Source: Clostridia bacterium (GTDB lineage Bacteria; Bacillota; Clostridia; Oscillospirales; CAG-272). From it: 50,030 bases of DNA. The stretch spans positions 1 to 50,030 of the forward strand of contig JAFQFS010000107.1 in assembly GCA_017398585.1 (NCBI GenBank), read 5' to 3'. Under the pieces are notes generated by a model. That model did not search any database. It worked only from the letters and a program-made list of their open reading frames with translations, and had not been told where the DNA came from. Position numbers and translations under genes: made by a program. Below, piece after piece: positions 16,691 to 24,967 of this stretch (position 1 is the stretch's first letter; each line of letters starts with the position of its first letter).

Positions 16691-16767
16691 GTTCGGTTTG
16701 GCGGCAGAGGGTCACGTTATTGCGTCTCTCTGCTTTTTCTGTTTTCTGATTTGAAAGGATTTTTATC

Positions 16768-18357
16768 ATGAAACATAACTCAAATTCACCTTCCGGGATT
16801 TTTGCGCCCATCCTGCGGAGGGTCACGCTTGCCGCATGGTTTTTGCGGCTCGTTCCCGTCCCGTTCGGTCTGCTGACTGCGCGGCTGTCCGCAAAACTGG
16901 TTTCCTCTGCCGTCGGTACGGATGTTTCCGGCGCCGTGCGGACGGGGATTCTGCTGCTTGCCGTTATGATTGCCCTGCGTCTGTTTGACGTTTTTTCCGG
17001 TATTGGATTCGACCGGGCGTCGTCTGCGGCACTGCACCGGTGCAAAATGGAGCTGTACCGGCGTTTTCTCGCCTGCCCGCTCCATGTATTGTATGCCGCC
17101 GAGCACGGCAGAGCGAACGAATCCCTGAATGCGGAATTTTCCACCGTTACGGGAAAGCATCTGAACCTGTATCCCGGTTTCTTTACGGGAATCCTCACGG
17201 CGGCGGTGTATTTTGTCTATCTGCTCGCACAGAGCGTGCCCGCCGCGCTCGTTCTGCTGGCGTTTTCGCTGATCCAGATGGTGCCGCCCGTGATCGTGAA
17301 GCGGTACATCCAGCAGAATTACGATGATTACGAGGATATTGAGGCGGAATGCACCGACCTCACGATGGAGACCTTCGGCGGGTTCGCCGAGATCCGGATG
17401 TATGCGCTGAAGCAGTGGTGGCTCGACCGGATGGCGGCGTTTCACCGGCGGTATCTGCGCGTATGCAATAAAATGGAGATCACCGGACGGGTCGAGGATT
17501 CCATGGACGCATTCGTTGAAAATCTGCTGAAATACGGGACGTACGGCGTGCTCGGCGCGTTTGTGCTGACCGGTGTGACGGAAACGGAAACGGCCGTCGC
17601 GGGGATCGCGCTTTCGGGCGGACTGTTCGAGGCGGTCCGGGGGATCTTTTCGTCGATCCCGGAGTTTGCCGTCGTGAAGACGGCGGAAAAACGGATGTCC
17701 GGCTGGTTTGCGGACGGCGGAACAGTGGCAAAAGGACCGGCGGACGGCGGGATCGTGCTTGAGTGCGTTTCGCTGTCGTACGGAGACAATGCCGTTCTGC
17801 GGGATGTATCGGGGACGGTCGACACGTCGGGTGCGGTTCTTCTGCGCGGGGCGAACGGCATCGGAAAGTCGACGCTGTTCCGGCTGTTTACGGGACTGCT
17901 AAAGCCGGACGCCGGTTCGGTCATGGTCGGAGGTGTGCGTCCGGAGGAACTGCGGTATCCGGACGGGGTGTTCTATCTTCCGCAGGACGACGCGGTGTTC
18001 GGATTTTCGGCAGCGGAACTGTACGCCATGGCGCTGACGCCGGAACGTGCGGCAACGGCGGCGCGGTATGCGCACGAATTCGGTCTGACGGACGAACTGC
18101 TCGGTCAGGCGGCCGGCACGCTGTCGGGCGGGGAGCGGAAAAAAGTATTCCTCGCGCTCGGATTTGCGTCGGGGGCTTCGCTGATGCTGCTCGATGAACC
18201 GACCAATTCGCTCGACGAAGCGGGGCGCGAATGCCTGTGCCGTATGCTGAAGGAACGCGGCGGCGGGATTGTTGTGATCTCACACGACATGATGTTTGAC
18301 ACGATGCACATGGACCGTTATACGGTCGCGGAAGGAGGGATTGTCCATGAACGATAA
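16768..18357 (+). CDS. ABC exporter, fused membrane and ATPase domains (first of pair)
   Basis: 529 residues. Residues about 1-320 form a six-helix transmembrane domain of the ABC exporter type; 330-525 form the nucleotide-binding domain with Walker A LRGANGIGKST, signature LSGGERKK, Walker B LMLLDEPTNSLD with catalytic Glu, and H-loop VISHD. Both ATPase motifs look intact. The next gene overlaps by 11 bp and has the same architecture, so they probably form a heterodimer. No peptidase C39 domain is present, so it is not a self-processing bacteriocin exporter. Likely cargo: a small peptide or toxic compound (inference from the upstream 18-codon ORF). AAAGGA precedes the ATG. Confidence 0.88.
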   Translation: MKHNSNSPSGIFAPILRRVTLAAWFLRLVPVPFGLLTARLSAKLVSSAVGTDVSGAVRTGILLLAVMIALRLFDVFSGIGFDRASSAALHRCKMELYRRFLACPLHVLYAAEHGRANESLNAEFSTVTGKHLNLYPGFFTGILTAAVYFVYLLAQSVPAALVLLAFSLIQMVPPVIVKRYIQQNYDDYEDIEAECTDLTMETFGGFAEIRMYALKQWWLDRMAAFHRRYLRVCNKMEITGRVEDSMDAFVENLLKYGTYGVLGAFVLTGVTETETAVAGIALSGGLFEAVRGIFSSIPEFAVVKTAEKRMSGWFADGGTVAKGPADGGIVLECVSLSYGDNAVLRDVSGTVDTSGAVLLRGANGIGKSTLFRLFTGLLKPDAGSVMVGGVRPEELRYPDGVFYLPQDDAVFGFSAAELYAMALTPERAATAARYAHEFGLTDELLGQAAGTLSGGERKKVFLALGFASGASLMLLDEPTNSLDEAGRECLCRMLKERGGGIVVISHDMMFDTMHMDRYTVAEGGIVHER

Positions 18358-19951
18358 AAAATACATTCACCGGAAGATTTATGCGGACTGCATCCGCGCG
18401 ACGGCGCTGCCGATCCTGCTGTACGGTCTGCAGGAGGTACTGGAAGGACTTCTGACCGTGCGGACGGCGGGGCTTCTCGGGCAGTTTGCGGACGCGGTGT
18501 TCCGCCTTGACTTTGCATTCGGGCAGGAGAACCTGTGGAAGCTGCTCGCCTGCATTGCGGCGACGGTGCTGCTGATCCCGTTTATCAATGTTTTTTCGAA
18601 CATTTTTATGATAAAATACGCCCTTTTGCACGACCGTATGGTGCTTGGACGGTTTCTCGACAAGGAATATGCCGCCGTTCTGGCATGCGACGCGGGAGAT
18701 CTTCAGCACCGGCTGGAATGGGAGCCGACCGATCTGCGCTGCAATTTCGTGAACATCGTTACGGATCTTGCGAAGGCTGCCGTGACGCTTTCGTACCTGC
18801 TGTACAGTGCGCTGGCGGTCAGCCCGCTGTACACGGCGATCGTGTTCGCGGTGTCTCTGGTCAAACTGACGGTACCGATTGCTGTGCGGAAATACGAGAA
18901 GAAATACGACATGGAGACGCGGGAGTATCAGTCGAAGGTACGGTCGTTCGAAGAGGAGATCATCCGTCAGCCGCATATCGTGAAGCAGTACGGGTTGGCG
19001 GATGCGCTGACCGGACGGCTCGACCGCGCATACCGGATGTATTTCGACGGTGTACAGAGGAAAAGCATCCGCTGCGGACGGATTGCGGGCGGAATTTCGG
19101 CGTTTCTTGAAACGTTCTGCACGTTCGCGGTGCTCCTCTCCGGTGCGGTTCTTGCGGCAGGCGGACAGATCACGCCCGGTACGGTCGCGGCAATGGTCGG
19201 GTATTTCGGCGTATTCGGCTCGGTCATCGGCACGGTCGGAACGGTGATCCGGACGTTCCCGAAGATGAAAAACAACGCGGAACGGATGGAGATTTTCTAC
19301 GAACGTGAGGAGCGCACGGGCGGTGCGGAACCGTCGGAAGTGAAAAAGCTCCGCGCGGAGAATCTGTCGTTCGCGTATGAAAACGACGATCGTCCGGTGT
19401 TTGACGGGCTGGAGTTTGAACTGGAGCTGCACGGGAAAACGGCGGTCTGCGGCACGAACGGAAGCGGCAAGTCGACGCTGATCAAAGGTCTGTGCGGACT
19501 TCTGTCTCCATGCGGCGGGAAACTGTACGCGGACGGGACGGATCTCGCGGGAATTTCGCCGGACGCATGGCGGAAGCAAATCGCGTATGCGCCTCAGGAA
19601 GCGTATCTGTTTGCGGGAACGGTGAGGGAGAATGTCCGTCTCGGACGTCCGGCGGCGTCGGACGCGGAAGTTGATGCGGTGATGGCGGAACTGGGGATCT
19701 CACATCTCGCGGAGCGTACGGTCACGGCGGGGACGGATGCGCTCTCAGGCGGGGAAAAACAGAAAATTTCGATCGCACGTGCGCTTCTGAAGGATGCTCC
19801 GGTCGTGATCCTGGATGAACCGGGGAACAATCTGGACGCAGAGACCGTCGAATGGCTGAAACGGTTTCTCGCGGAGACGGAAAAGGGAGTGATCTGTATC
19901 ACGCACGACACAGAAACGGAACGGCTCGCAGACGTGGTGGTGCGGATGTGA
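18347..19951 (+). CDS. ABC exporter, fused membrane and ATPase domains (second of pair)
   Basis: 534 residues with an N-terminal transmembrane domain (hydrophobic stretches around residues 20-40, 60-80, 145-180, 250-290) and C-terminal ATPase: Walker A VCGTNGSGKST, Q-loop AYAPQEAYLF, signature LSGGEKQK, Walker B VVILDEPGNNLD, H-loop ITHD. ATG 18347 is chosen over the 17-codon longer frame because GGAGG precedes it; the gene then overlaps the end of the first ABC gene by 11 bp, indicating coupled translation. The following CPBP gene has its own promoter and so is not necessarily part of this unit. Confidence 0.88.
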   Translation: MNDKKYIHRKIYADCIRATALPILLYGLQEVLEGLLTVRTAGLLGQFADAVFRLDFAFGQENLWKLLACIAATVLLIPFINVFSNIFMIKYALLHDRMVLGRFLDKEYAAVLACDAGDLQHRLEWEPTDLRCNFVNIVTDLAKAAVTLSYLLYSALAVSPLYTAIVFAVSLVKLTVPIAVRKYEKKYDMETREYQSKVRSFEEEIIRQPHIVKQYGLADALTGRLDRAYRMYFDGVQRKSIRCGRIAGGISAFLETFCTFAVLLSGAVLAAGGQITPGTVAAMVGYFGVFGSVIGTVGTVIRTFPKMKNNAERMEIFYEREERTGGAEPSEVKKLRAENLSFAYENDDRPVFDGLEFELELHGKTAVCGTNGSGKSTLIKGLCGLLSPCGGKLYADGTDLAGISPDAWRKQIAYAPQEAYLFAGTVRENVRLGRPAASDAEVDAVMAELGISHLAERTVTAGTDALSGGEKQKISIARALLKDAPVVILDEPGNNLDAETVEWLKRFLAETEKGVICITHDTETERLADVVVRM

Positions 19952-19990
19952 TTTCGTGTACTTTTCCACAGGAAATCACCGTACCTGCCA

Positions 19991-20019
19991 TTGCAAATGA
20001 CGGCGGCGCGTGTTATAAT
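19991..20019 (+). promoter_or_regulatory. Promoter of the CPBP-tadA-HAD-M6-DUF436-trmH operon
   Basis: TTGCAA (19991-19996), 17 bp, TATAAT (20014-20019) with extended TGT. The 105-nt leader contains a GTCTGTACAGAC palindrome and a GGGG/CCCC stem just before the ribosome site. Confidence 0.75.
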
Positions 20020-20124
20020 AGAACTTATAATAATTGTAGATAACCGGTCTGTACAGACTCGGCTGCACCATTCGTCCGAACGTTTTGGAAGCGGGGACAA
20101 CTCCCCCCTGTAAGGAGAGATATA

Positions 20125-21006
20125 TTGGAAAAAACAAATATTCGACGGCTGGTCGGGGTGATGATGCCGTTTATGATTATGGTTATTGTCCAGCGGCTCG
20201 GACTTCTTGTGTTCGGGATGGCCGGCCTGCCGGATGTTCTGCGTGACACATTTGCCTTTGTCACGGCGTCGGCGGCGGGGATCTTCTTTTTCCGCATGAG
20301 CTGCGGGGCGGATGCGCTGCGCATTGCCGTACCGGCGGTTCCGGAGTCCGGTGACGGGGGCGGAAACGGAGCAGACGGCGGGGACGACCGCCATGTTCCG
20401 CCGTTCCGGAAGAAGGACACGCGGTTCGGGCGAACGATGTACACCCTCGTCTGCATCGGTGCGCTGGTCATTGCGATGCATGTTGTCGCGATGGCGGCGG
20501 ATGCGCAGGTGGTCGAGAAATTTGCAGCCGGCACGATGGCGGCGGAATTTGTGTCGCTCGTGCTGATCCATCCGTTTCTTGAGGAATATGTGTTCCGCTG
20601 GCTGTACTATCGGGAACTGCGGCCGATGCACCCCATTTTTGCGGGACTGGCGCAGGCGGTCATGTTCGCCATCGTCCACGGTTCGGTCGGCGGGATGGTA
20701 TACGCGCTGTTTGCGGGCGTCCTGCTTGTGGTGGCGATGGAACGTTCCGGTTCGCTTGCCGCGGCGGTGATTTCGCATATGCTGGTGAATCTGCGGTCGT
20801 TCGTGTACCTGACATGGCTCGCGGACGGCGCGGTCGAACAGGCGGAACAGGTGCGGATGATGATCGACTTCGGACTGGTATCGCTTGGATTCGGGGCGTT
20901 TCTGGGGCTGATGGTACGGCGCGGTCTGCGGGAAGTATGGAATGCTGCAGATGCGGATGCGGACGCGGAATCGGAGGATGGTTCGGATGACACGGGAACA
21001 GAATGA
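20125..21006 (+). CDS. CPBP family intramembrane glutamic endopeptidase
   Basis: 293-residue multi-pass membrane protein (at least six helices). The three CPBP/Abi motifs are present: EEYVFR (EExxxR, about residue 153), FAIVHG (FxxxH) and SHMLVN (HxxxN). Such proteases process prenylated proteins in eukaryotes and peptides or bacteriocin-immunity targets in bacteria. The start is TTG with AAGGAG seven bases upstream; no ATG is better placed. The N-terminal 100 residues include a Gly/Asp-rich loop, and the last 20 are strongly acidic. Its tail overlaps tadA by 20 bp. Placement right after two ABC exporters hints at a role in peptide maturation, but its own promoter argues for caution. Confidence 0.85.
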   Translation: MEKTNIRRLVGVMMPFMIMVIVQRLGLLVFGMAGLPDVLRDTFAFVTASAAGIFFFRMSCGADALRIAVPAVPESGDGGGNGADGGDDRHVPPFRKKDTRFGRTMYTLVCIGALVIAMHVVAMAADAQVVEKFAAGTMAAEFVSLVLIHPFLEEYVFRWLYYRELRPMHPIFAGLAQAVMFAIVHGSVGGMVYALFAGVLLVVAMERSGSLAAAVISHMLVNLRSFVYLTWLADGAVEQAEQVRMMIDFGLVSLGFGAFLGLMVRRGLREVWNAADADADAESEDGSDDTGTE

Positions 21007-21529
21007 AAGGATCGAAGAACGCGCGCGGGTGATCGCGGAGATTGTCACGCGGTACGGAAATGCGGAAGATGCCGGTGAGGATACCGACGAATTTTACATG
21101 CGGGCAGCGCTCGAGCTGGCGGAACTTGCGGCGCGGTACGGGGATGTTCCGGTCGGCTGCGTGATCGTGCGCGACGGAAAAATCGTCGCGGCGGACTGCA
21201 ACGGTCGGGAAGTGTTCCATGATGCGTCGTATCACGCGGAGACGGCGGCCGTTTCGGAGGCATGCCGGAAGCTCGGCGGATGGCGCCTGACGCGGTGCAC
21301 GCTGTACGTGACGCTCGAGCCGTGTCCGATGTGCGCGGGGGCGATCTGGTGCGCGAGAGTGCCCAGAGTCGTCTGCGGCGCGAAGGACGCGAAGGCGGGG
21401 GCTGTGGGATCGGTGCTGAACCTGAATTCGTACCCGCTGAATCACAAATTCGACGTGACGTTCGGGATACTCGAGAAGGAGTGCCGCGGTGTGCTGACGG
21501 AATTTTTTAAGGCAAGACGGAAAAAATAA
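20987..21529 (+). CDS. tadA: tRNA-specific adenosine deaminase
   Basis: 180 residues. Deaminates A34 to inosine in tRNA(Arg). Zinc site motifs YHAETAAV (HAE with catalytic Glu) and PCPMCAGAIW (PCxxC) are intact, followed by NHKFDVTFGILEKEC. The start is ATG 20987, with GGAGG ten bases upstream, giving a 35-residue charged N-terminal extension before the usual family start. The frame is open further upstream inside the CPBP gene, but that part is a shadow. Confidence 0.92.
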   Translation: MTREQNERIEERARVIAEIVTRYGNAEDAGEDTDEFYMRAALELAELAARYGDVPVGCVIVRDGKIVAADCNGREVFHDASYHAETAAVSEACRKLGGWRLTRCTLYVTLEPCPMCAGAIWCARVPRVVCGAKDAKAGAVGSVLNLNSYPLNHKFDVTFGILEKECRGVLTEFFKARRKK

Positions 21530-21539
21530 AGGAAATTTT

Positions 21540-22388
21540 ATGAAATATAATAAATCGAAGACCCTCTTTGTCTCCGACCTCGACGGGACTCTGCTGACCC
21601 CGCAGGCTGTCCTGCGTGACGGGGACGCGGAACGGATCAACGCACTGACGGCGCGCGGGGTGCGGATCACCTTTGCGACCGCGCGGACGATCGAATCCGC
21701 CGGAAAAATCCTCGGGGATATCCGGTTTGATCCGGACGCACCGCCCGTTTCGCTGATGAACGGCGTGCTGGCGTGCGATATGGCGAAGCGGCATTACGTC
21801 GATTGTGCGAAGTTTTCCACAGGATGTGCGCGGGAGATTTTACGCTGCATGCGGGAGTCGGACTCGTTTCCGTTCATTTATTCGCTGATTGACGGCGAGC
21901 GGCTCATGACCCATTACACGGAGATCCGCAATCCCGCGATGCAGGCGTTCATGGACGAGCGGAAGATCCGCTACGGCAAGCCGTTCCGGCAGGTCGACGA
22001 CGTGATGGAAGTCGAAGGAGACATTATCTACTTCTGCATCATCGCGCCCGAGGCGGATGTGATACGGGCGTATCATTCCGTGGACAGCGTACCCGGCATC
22101 AAGCGGACGTATTATGAGGATTCGTATGCGCCCGGGACATGGTATCTTGAAATTTTCGATGAAAAAGCGTCGAAAAAGCATGCCGTGGAATTTCTGAGGG
22201 ACTACACCGGGGCGGATCATGTCGTCTGCTTCGGGGATAACCGGAATGATCTGCCGATGTTTGAGGCGGCAGATTTTGCCGCTGCCGTGCCGAATGCGGT
22301 ACAGGCGGCGAAGGATGCGGCGGACGACATCGCATGGGACGGGGTCGTCGCCTACATTGAAAAATTTGCGGAGGAGCAGGGATGGTAG
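21540..22388 (+). CDS. HAD superfamily (Cof-type) phosphatase
   Basis: 282 residues. Motif I FVSDLDGTLL, motif II-like TFATART, cap domain about 85-185, and motif IV GDNRNDLPMFEAAD, all typical of Cof-type IIB phosphatases acting on sugar phosphates or similar small molecules. Cytoplasmic; substrate unknown. AAGGAAA precedes the ATG. The last codons overlap the next gene by 7 bp, so it belongs to the operon from the CPBP gene to trmH. Confidence 0.9.
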   Translation: MKYNKSKTLFVSDLDGTLLTPQAVLRDGDAERINALTARGVRITFATARTIESAGKILGDIRFDPDAPPVSLMNGVLACDMAKRHYVDCAKFSTGCAREILRCMRESDSFPFIYSLIDGERLMTHYTEIRNPAMQAFMDERKIRYGKPFRQVDDVMEVEGDIIYFCIIAPEADVIRAYHSVDSVPGIKRTYYEDSYAPGTWYLEIFDEKASKKHAVEFLRDYTGADHVVCFGDNRNDLPMFEAADFAAAVPNAVQAAKDAADDIAWDGVVAYIEKFAEEQGW

Positions 22389-23473
22389 AGTTTAAATTCA
22401 AACAGACGGCGCCGTGGCTCGGCATGGGACAGAAGATCGACACGGAATATTCCGCCGACGCGCGGGCGAAGCTGCGTGCGCTGATGATTTTCGTGGATTT
22501 CCCGAACTGCCGTGCCTGTGACGCGGAAGCACCGTACAACGGGACGACGTACTATAAGGAAATTCTCGCGGAGGACGGTCTGCGGGCGATGGCCGCCGTA
22601 TCGGACGGCCGGATTGACCTGACGATCGACTGTGCGGACGGCTGGTATACGATGCCGAAGGATGACGCGGAATACAAAATGGAACGGGTCATCACGTACG
22701 AGATCCACGCAGCGTACATTGCGGATGCGTGTGACGTATGCGCGGACGATTACGATCTGGACGATTATGACATTTTCTACGTCGTTCCCGTGAAGGGTTC
22801 GGCGGTACCGTATTCGCCGACGCTGGTGTCGCGGAAGTATCCGGTCTGCGGTCAGCGGAACAAGTCCGGGCTTTGTGTGACGTTCGGGGCGGACATGCAC
22901 TTCCGGAAGGGACTGCTGCTCGCGCACGAGACGGGGCACATTCTGGGACTGCCGGACTATTATTCGTATCAGTGCGAACGCGGCGGCGATTTCGCAAAGT
23001 GCGGCGGATGGAGCCTGATGGGGCTGATCGAAGGATTTGCACCGGACTGGTTCCTGTATGACAAGTGGCGTCTCGGTTTTGTGCCGGACGAACGGGTCGA
23101 AGTGCTGGACGGTATCGGCGAATTTGAAGTGAAGCTGGCGTTTGCGGATGAGGACGAGGGAAAAACACTCGTGCTGATCCCCGCGGAAGAAACGCGCGCG
23201 TACGCGGTGGAAGTCCGCATGGCATCGGGACTTGACGAAAAGCTTGCCAAGTACGGCGGACGCGGGATCATCCTGTACGAAATGGACGGGACGAGATCCG
23301 GCGGGTACGACTGTCTGAATGTAATTCCGAAGGCGGGATCGGAGGAATTTTACGGAAAACTGAACGCCCGCGAGTGCCGGGAATTTGTGCTGGACGGGGA
23401 ATCCGTTTCCCACGGCGGCGTGACGGTGACGCTCGAAGGCGAGACGGCGAAGATAACGATTGAAAGGGAATAA
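22382..23473 (+). CDS. M6-like metalloprotease domain protein
   Basis: 363 residues. Central zinc motif LLAHETGHILGLPDYYSY (HExxH with a downstream Asp-Tyr), preceded by the family opening LMIFVDFPNC and VVPVKGS; C-terminal part is beta-rich. This matches M6/immune-inhibitor-A-like peptidases, yet there is no signal peptide or prodomain, so it may be cytoplasmic or not exported by the general route. GGAGGAG precedes the ATG. Four-base-scale overlap with the HAD gene and 2-bp gap to DUF436 show tight coupling. Confidence 0.82.
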   Translation: MVEFKFKQTAPWLGMGQKIDTEYSADARAKLRALMIFVDFPNCRACDAEAPYNGTTYYKEILAEDGLRAMAAVSDGRIDLTIDCADGWYTMPKDDAEYKMERVITYEIHAAYIADACDVCADDYDLDDYDIFYVVPVKGSAVPYSPTLVSRKYPVCGQRNKSGLCVTFGADMHFRKGLLLAHETGHILGLPDYYSYQCERGGDFAKCGGWSLMGLIEGFAPDWFLYDKWRLGFVPDERVEVLDGIGEFEVKLAFADEDEGKTLVLIPAEETRAYAVEVRMASGLDEKLAKYGGRGIILYEMDGTRSGGYDCLNVIPKAGSEEFYGKLNARECREFVLDGESVSHGGVTVTLEGETAKITIERE

Positions 23474-23475
23474 TT

Positions 23476-24057
23476 ATGGAACTCATTGACATAGAAAAGC
23501 AGGCTGCACAGGCTGCGCGTGAACTTTGTGACATTGCGAAGGTACCGGAAGGCGGGATCGTTGTGATCGGATGCTCGTCGTCGGAGGTCGGCGGCGGGGT
23601 GATCGGGCACGATTCGTCCCCGGACATCGCGGCGGCGGTCTACCGCGGAATTTCGTCGGTGCTGAGCGAACGGAAGCTGTATCTGGCGGCGCAGTGCTGT
23701 GAACATCTGAACCGTGCCATCGTGGTGGAACGCGAAGCGGTCGCGGCGGCTCTGGCGGTATCGGGTCTCGGTCTGACGGTATACCGTGAAGTGAATGCGG
23801 TGCCTCAGCCGAAGGCGGGCGGATCGTTCGGAACATGTGCGTACCGGAACATGAAAGATCCCGTGGTGCTCGACGGCATCGCGGCGGACGCGGGACTGGA
23901 CATTGGCGGGACGCTGATCGGGATGCACCTGAAGAAAGTGGCGGTGCCGGTACGTCTGTCGATGGATCACATCGGATGTGCGCTTCTGCTGGCGGCGCGG
24001 ACGAGAATTCCGTTTACCGGCGGCGGACGCGCGGTCTATGACGAAGAAAAAATGTGA
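23476..24057 (+). CDS. DUF436 / UPF0340 family protein (TIGR01440)
   Basis: 193 residues, function not established (B. subtilis YwlG family). Conserved blocks are easy to see: VIGCSSSEVGGGVIG near residue 30, AAQCCEHLNRAIVVERE, EVNAVPQPKAGGSFGT, and the C-terminal IGMHLKKVAVPVR. The Cys and Glu/His residues suggest an enzyme. The gene lies 2 bp after the M6 gene and 8 bp before trmH. Confidence 0.9.
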   Translation: MELIDIEKQAAQAARELCDIAKVPEGGIVVIGCSSSEVGGGVIGHDSSPDIAAAVYRGISSVLSERKLYLAAQCCEHLNRAIVVEREAVAAALAVSGLGLTVYREVNAVPQPKAGGSFGTCAYRNMKDPVVLDGIAADAGLDIGGTLIGMHLKKVAVPVRLSMDHIGCALLLAARTRIPFTGGGRAVYDEEKM

Positions 24058-24065
24058 GGATAATC

Positions 24066-24887
24066 ATGAAAGTTACGAAAATCCATTCGAAAAACGCGGC
24101 ATACCAGAAACTGGAGGTACTTTCTACGAACCGGAACAAGCGTTACAAATATTACGAATTCCTTGTGGAAGGCGTCCGCAACATCAACGAAGCGATCAAA
24201 AACGGCTGGGAGATCGTCTCCCTGATCTACGCGCCGGCACTGCCGATGTCCGACTGGGCGAAGGGTGTTATCAAGTCCACCCGCACGACGGAAGGAAACA
24301 TTGAACTTGACGCACCGCTGATGCAGGATCTGTCCGACAAGGAGGATACGTCCGAGCTGATGGCGGTCGTGAAGATGCGTCCGGACGATCCGGATCAGAT
24401 CAAATTCAAGGGTGTGCCGCTGCTCGCGCTGTTCGACCGTCCGTCCAACAAGGGCAACCTCGGCACGATCATCCGTACACTTGACGCACTGGGCGCCGAC
24501 GGGCTGATCCTGACCGGACACGGCGTTGATCTGTACGACCGCGAAGTGGTCGGTGCGTCGATGGGTTCGTTCTTCAACGTGCCGGTCATCCGGATGCCGC
24601 GCCACGATGATCTGGCGGCGTTTATTGCGGATGTTGCGGAAAAATACGGCAGTCTGCAGGTCGTCGGTACGACGGCGCACGCGGACGTTCAGCTTCGCGA
24701 TCTCGACCTGACCGTCCCGACGATGTTCATGATCGGCTGCGAAACGGACGGTCTCTCCGACGGACTCCGTCCCTTCTGCACGACCATGGCGACCATCCCG
24801 ATGGCGGAAACCTCCTCCGCCTCCAGTTTCAATGTCGCCTGCGCCACTACCGTTATGATGTACGAAGCCGTGAGACAGCGGGGATAA
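24066..24887 (+). CDS. TrmH/SpoU family RNA methyltransferase
   Basis: 273 residues. An N-terminal substrate-binding domain (KRYKYYEFLVEGVRNINEAI) is followed by the SPOUT knot: motif 1 RPSNKGNLGTIIRTLDALGA, motif 2 FMIGCETDGLSD, motif 3 TIPMAETSSASSFNVACA. Members 2'-O-methylate rRNA or tRNA ribose with S-adenosylmethionine; the exact site is not predictable. ATG 24066 is used because GAGG precedes it; the four-codon longer start overlaps the previous gene. Last gene of the operon, followed by palindrome E6. Confidence 0.88.
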   Translation: MKVTKIHSKNAAYQKLEVLSTNRNKRYKYYEFLVEGVRNINEAIKNGWEIVSLIYAPALPMSDWAKGVIKSTRTTEGNIELDAPLMQDLSDKEDTSELMAVVKMRPDDPDQIKFKGVPLLALFDRPSNKGNLGTIIRTLDALGADGLILTGHGVDLYDREVVGASMGSFFNVPVIRMPRHDDLAAFIADVAEKYGSLQVVGTTAHADVQLRDLDLTVPTMFMIGCETDGLSDGLRPFCTTMATIPMAETSSASSFNVACATTVMMYEAVRQRG

Positions 24888-24898
24888 ATAAAGTTTTT

Positions 24899-24957
24899 GC
24901 GGGAAACCTTTTTTGAGGGAAAAGGTTTCCCGCACCCTTCCAAAAACCTTTTTAGAC
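24899..24957. repeat. REP-like palindrome (E6)
   Basis: GCGGGAAACCTTTTTT paired with AAAAGGTTTCCCGC (24899-24932), then CACCCTTCCAAAAACCTTTTT. Ends the trmH operon and lies just upstream of the GH3 gene. Confidence 0.7.
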
Positions 24958-24967
24958 GAGGAAAGAT

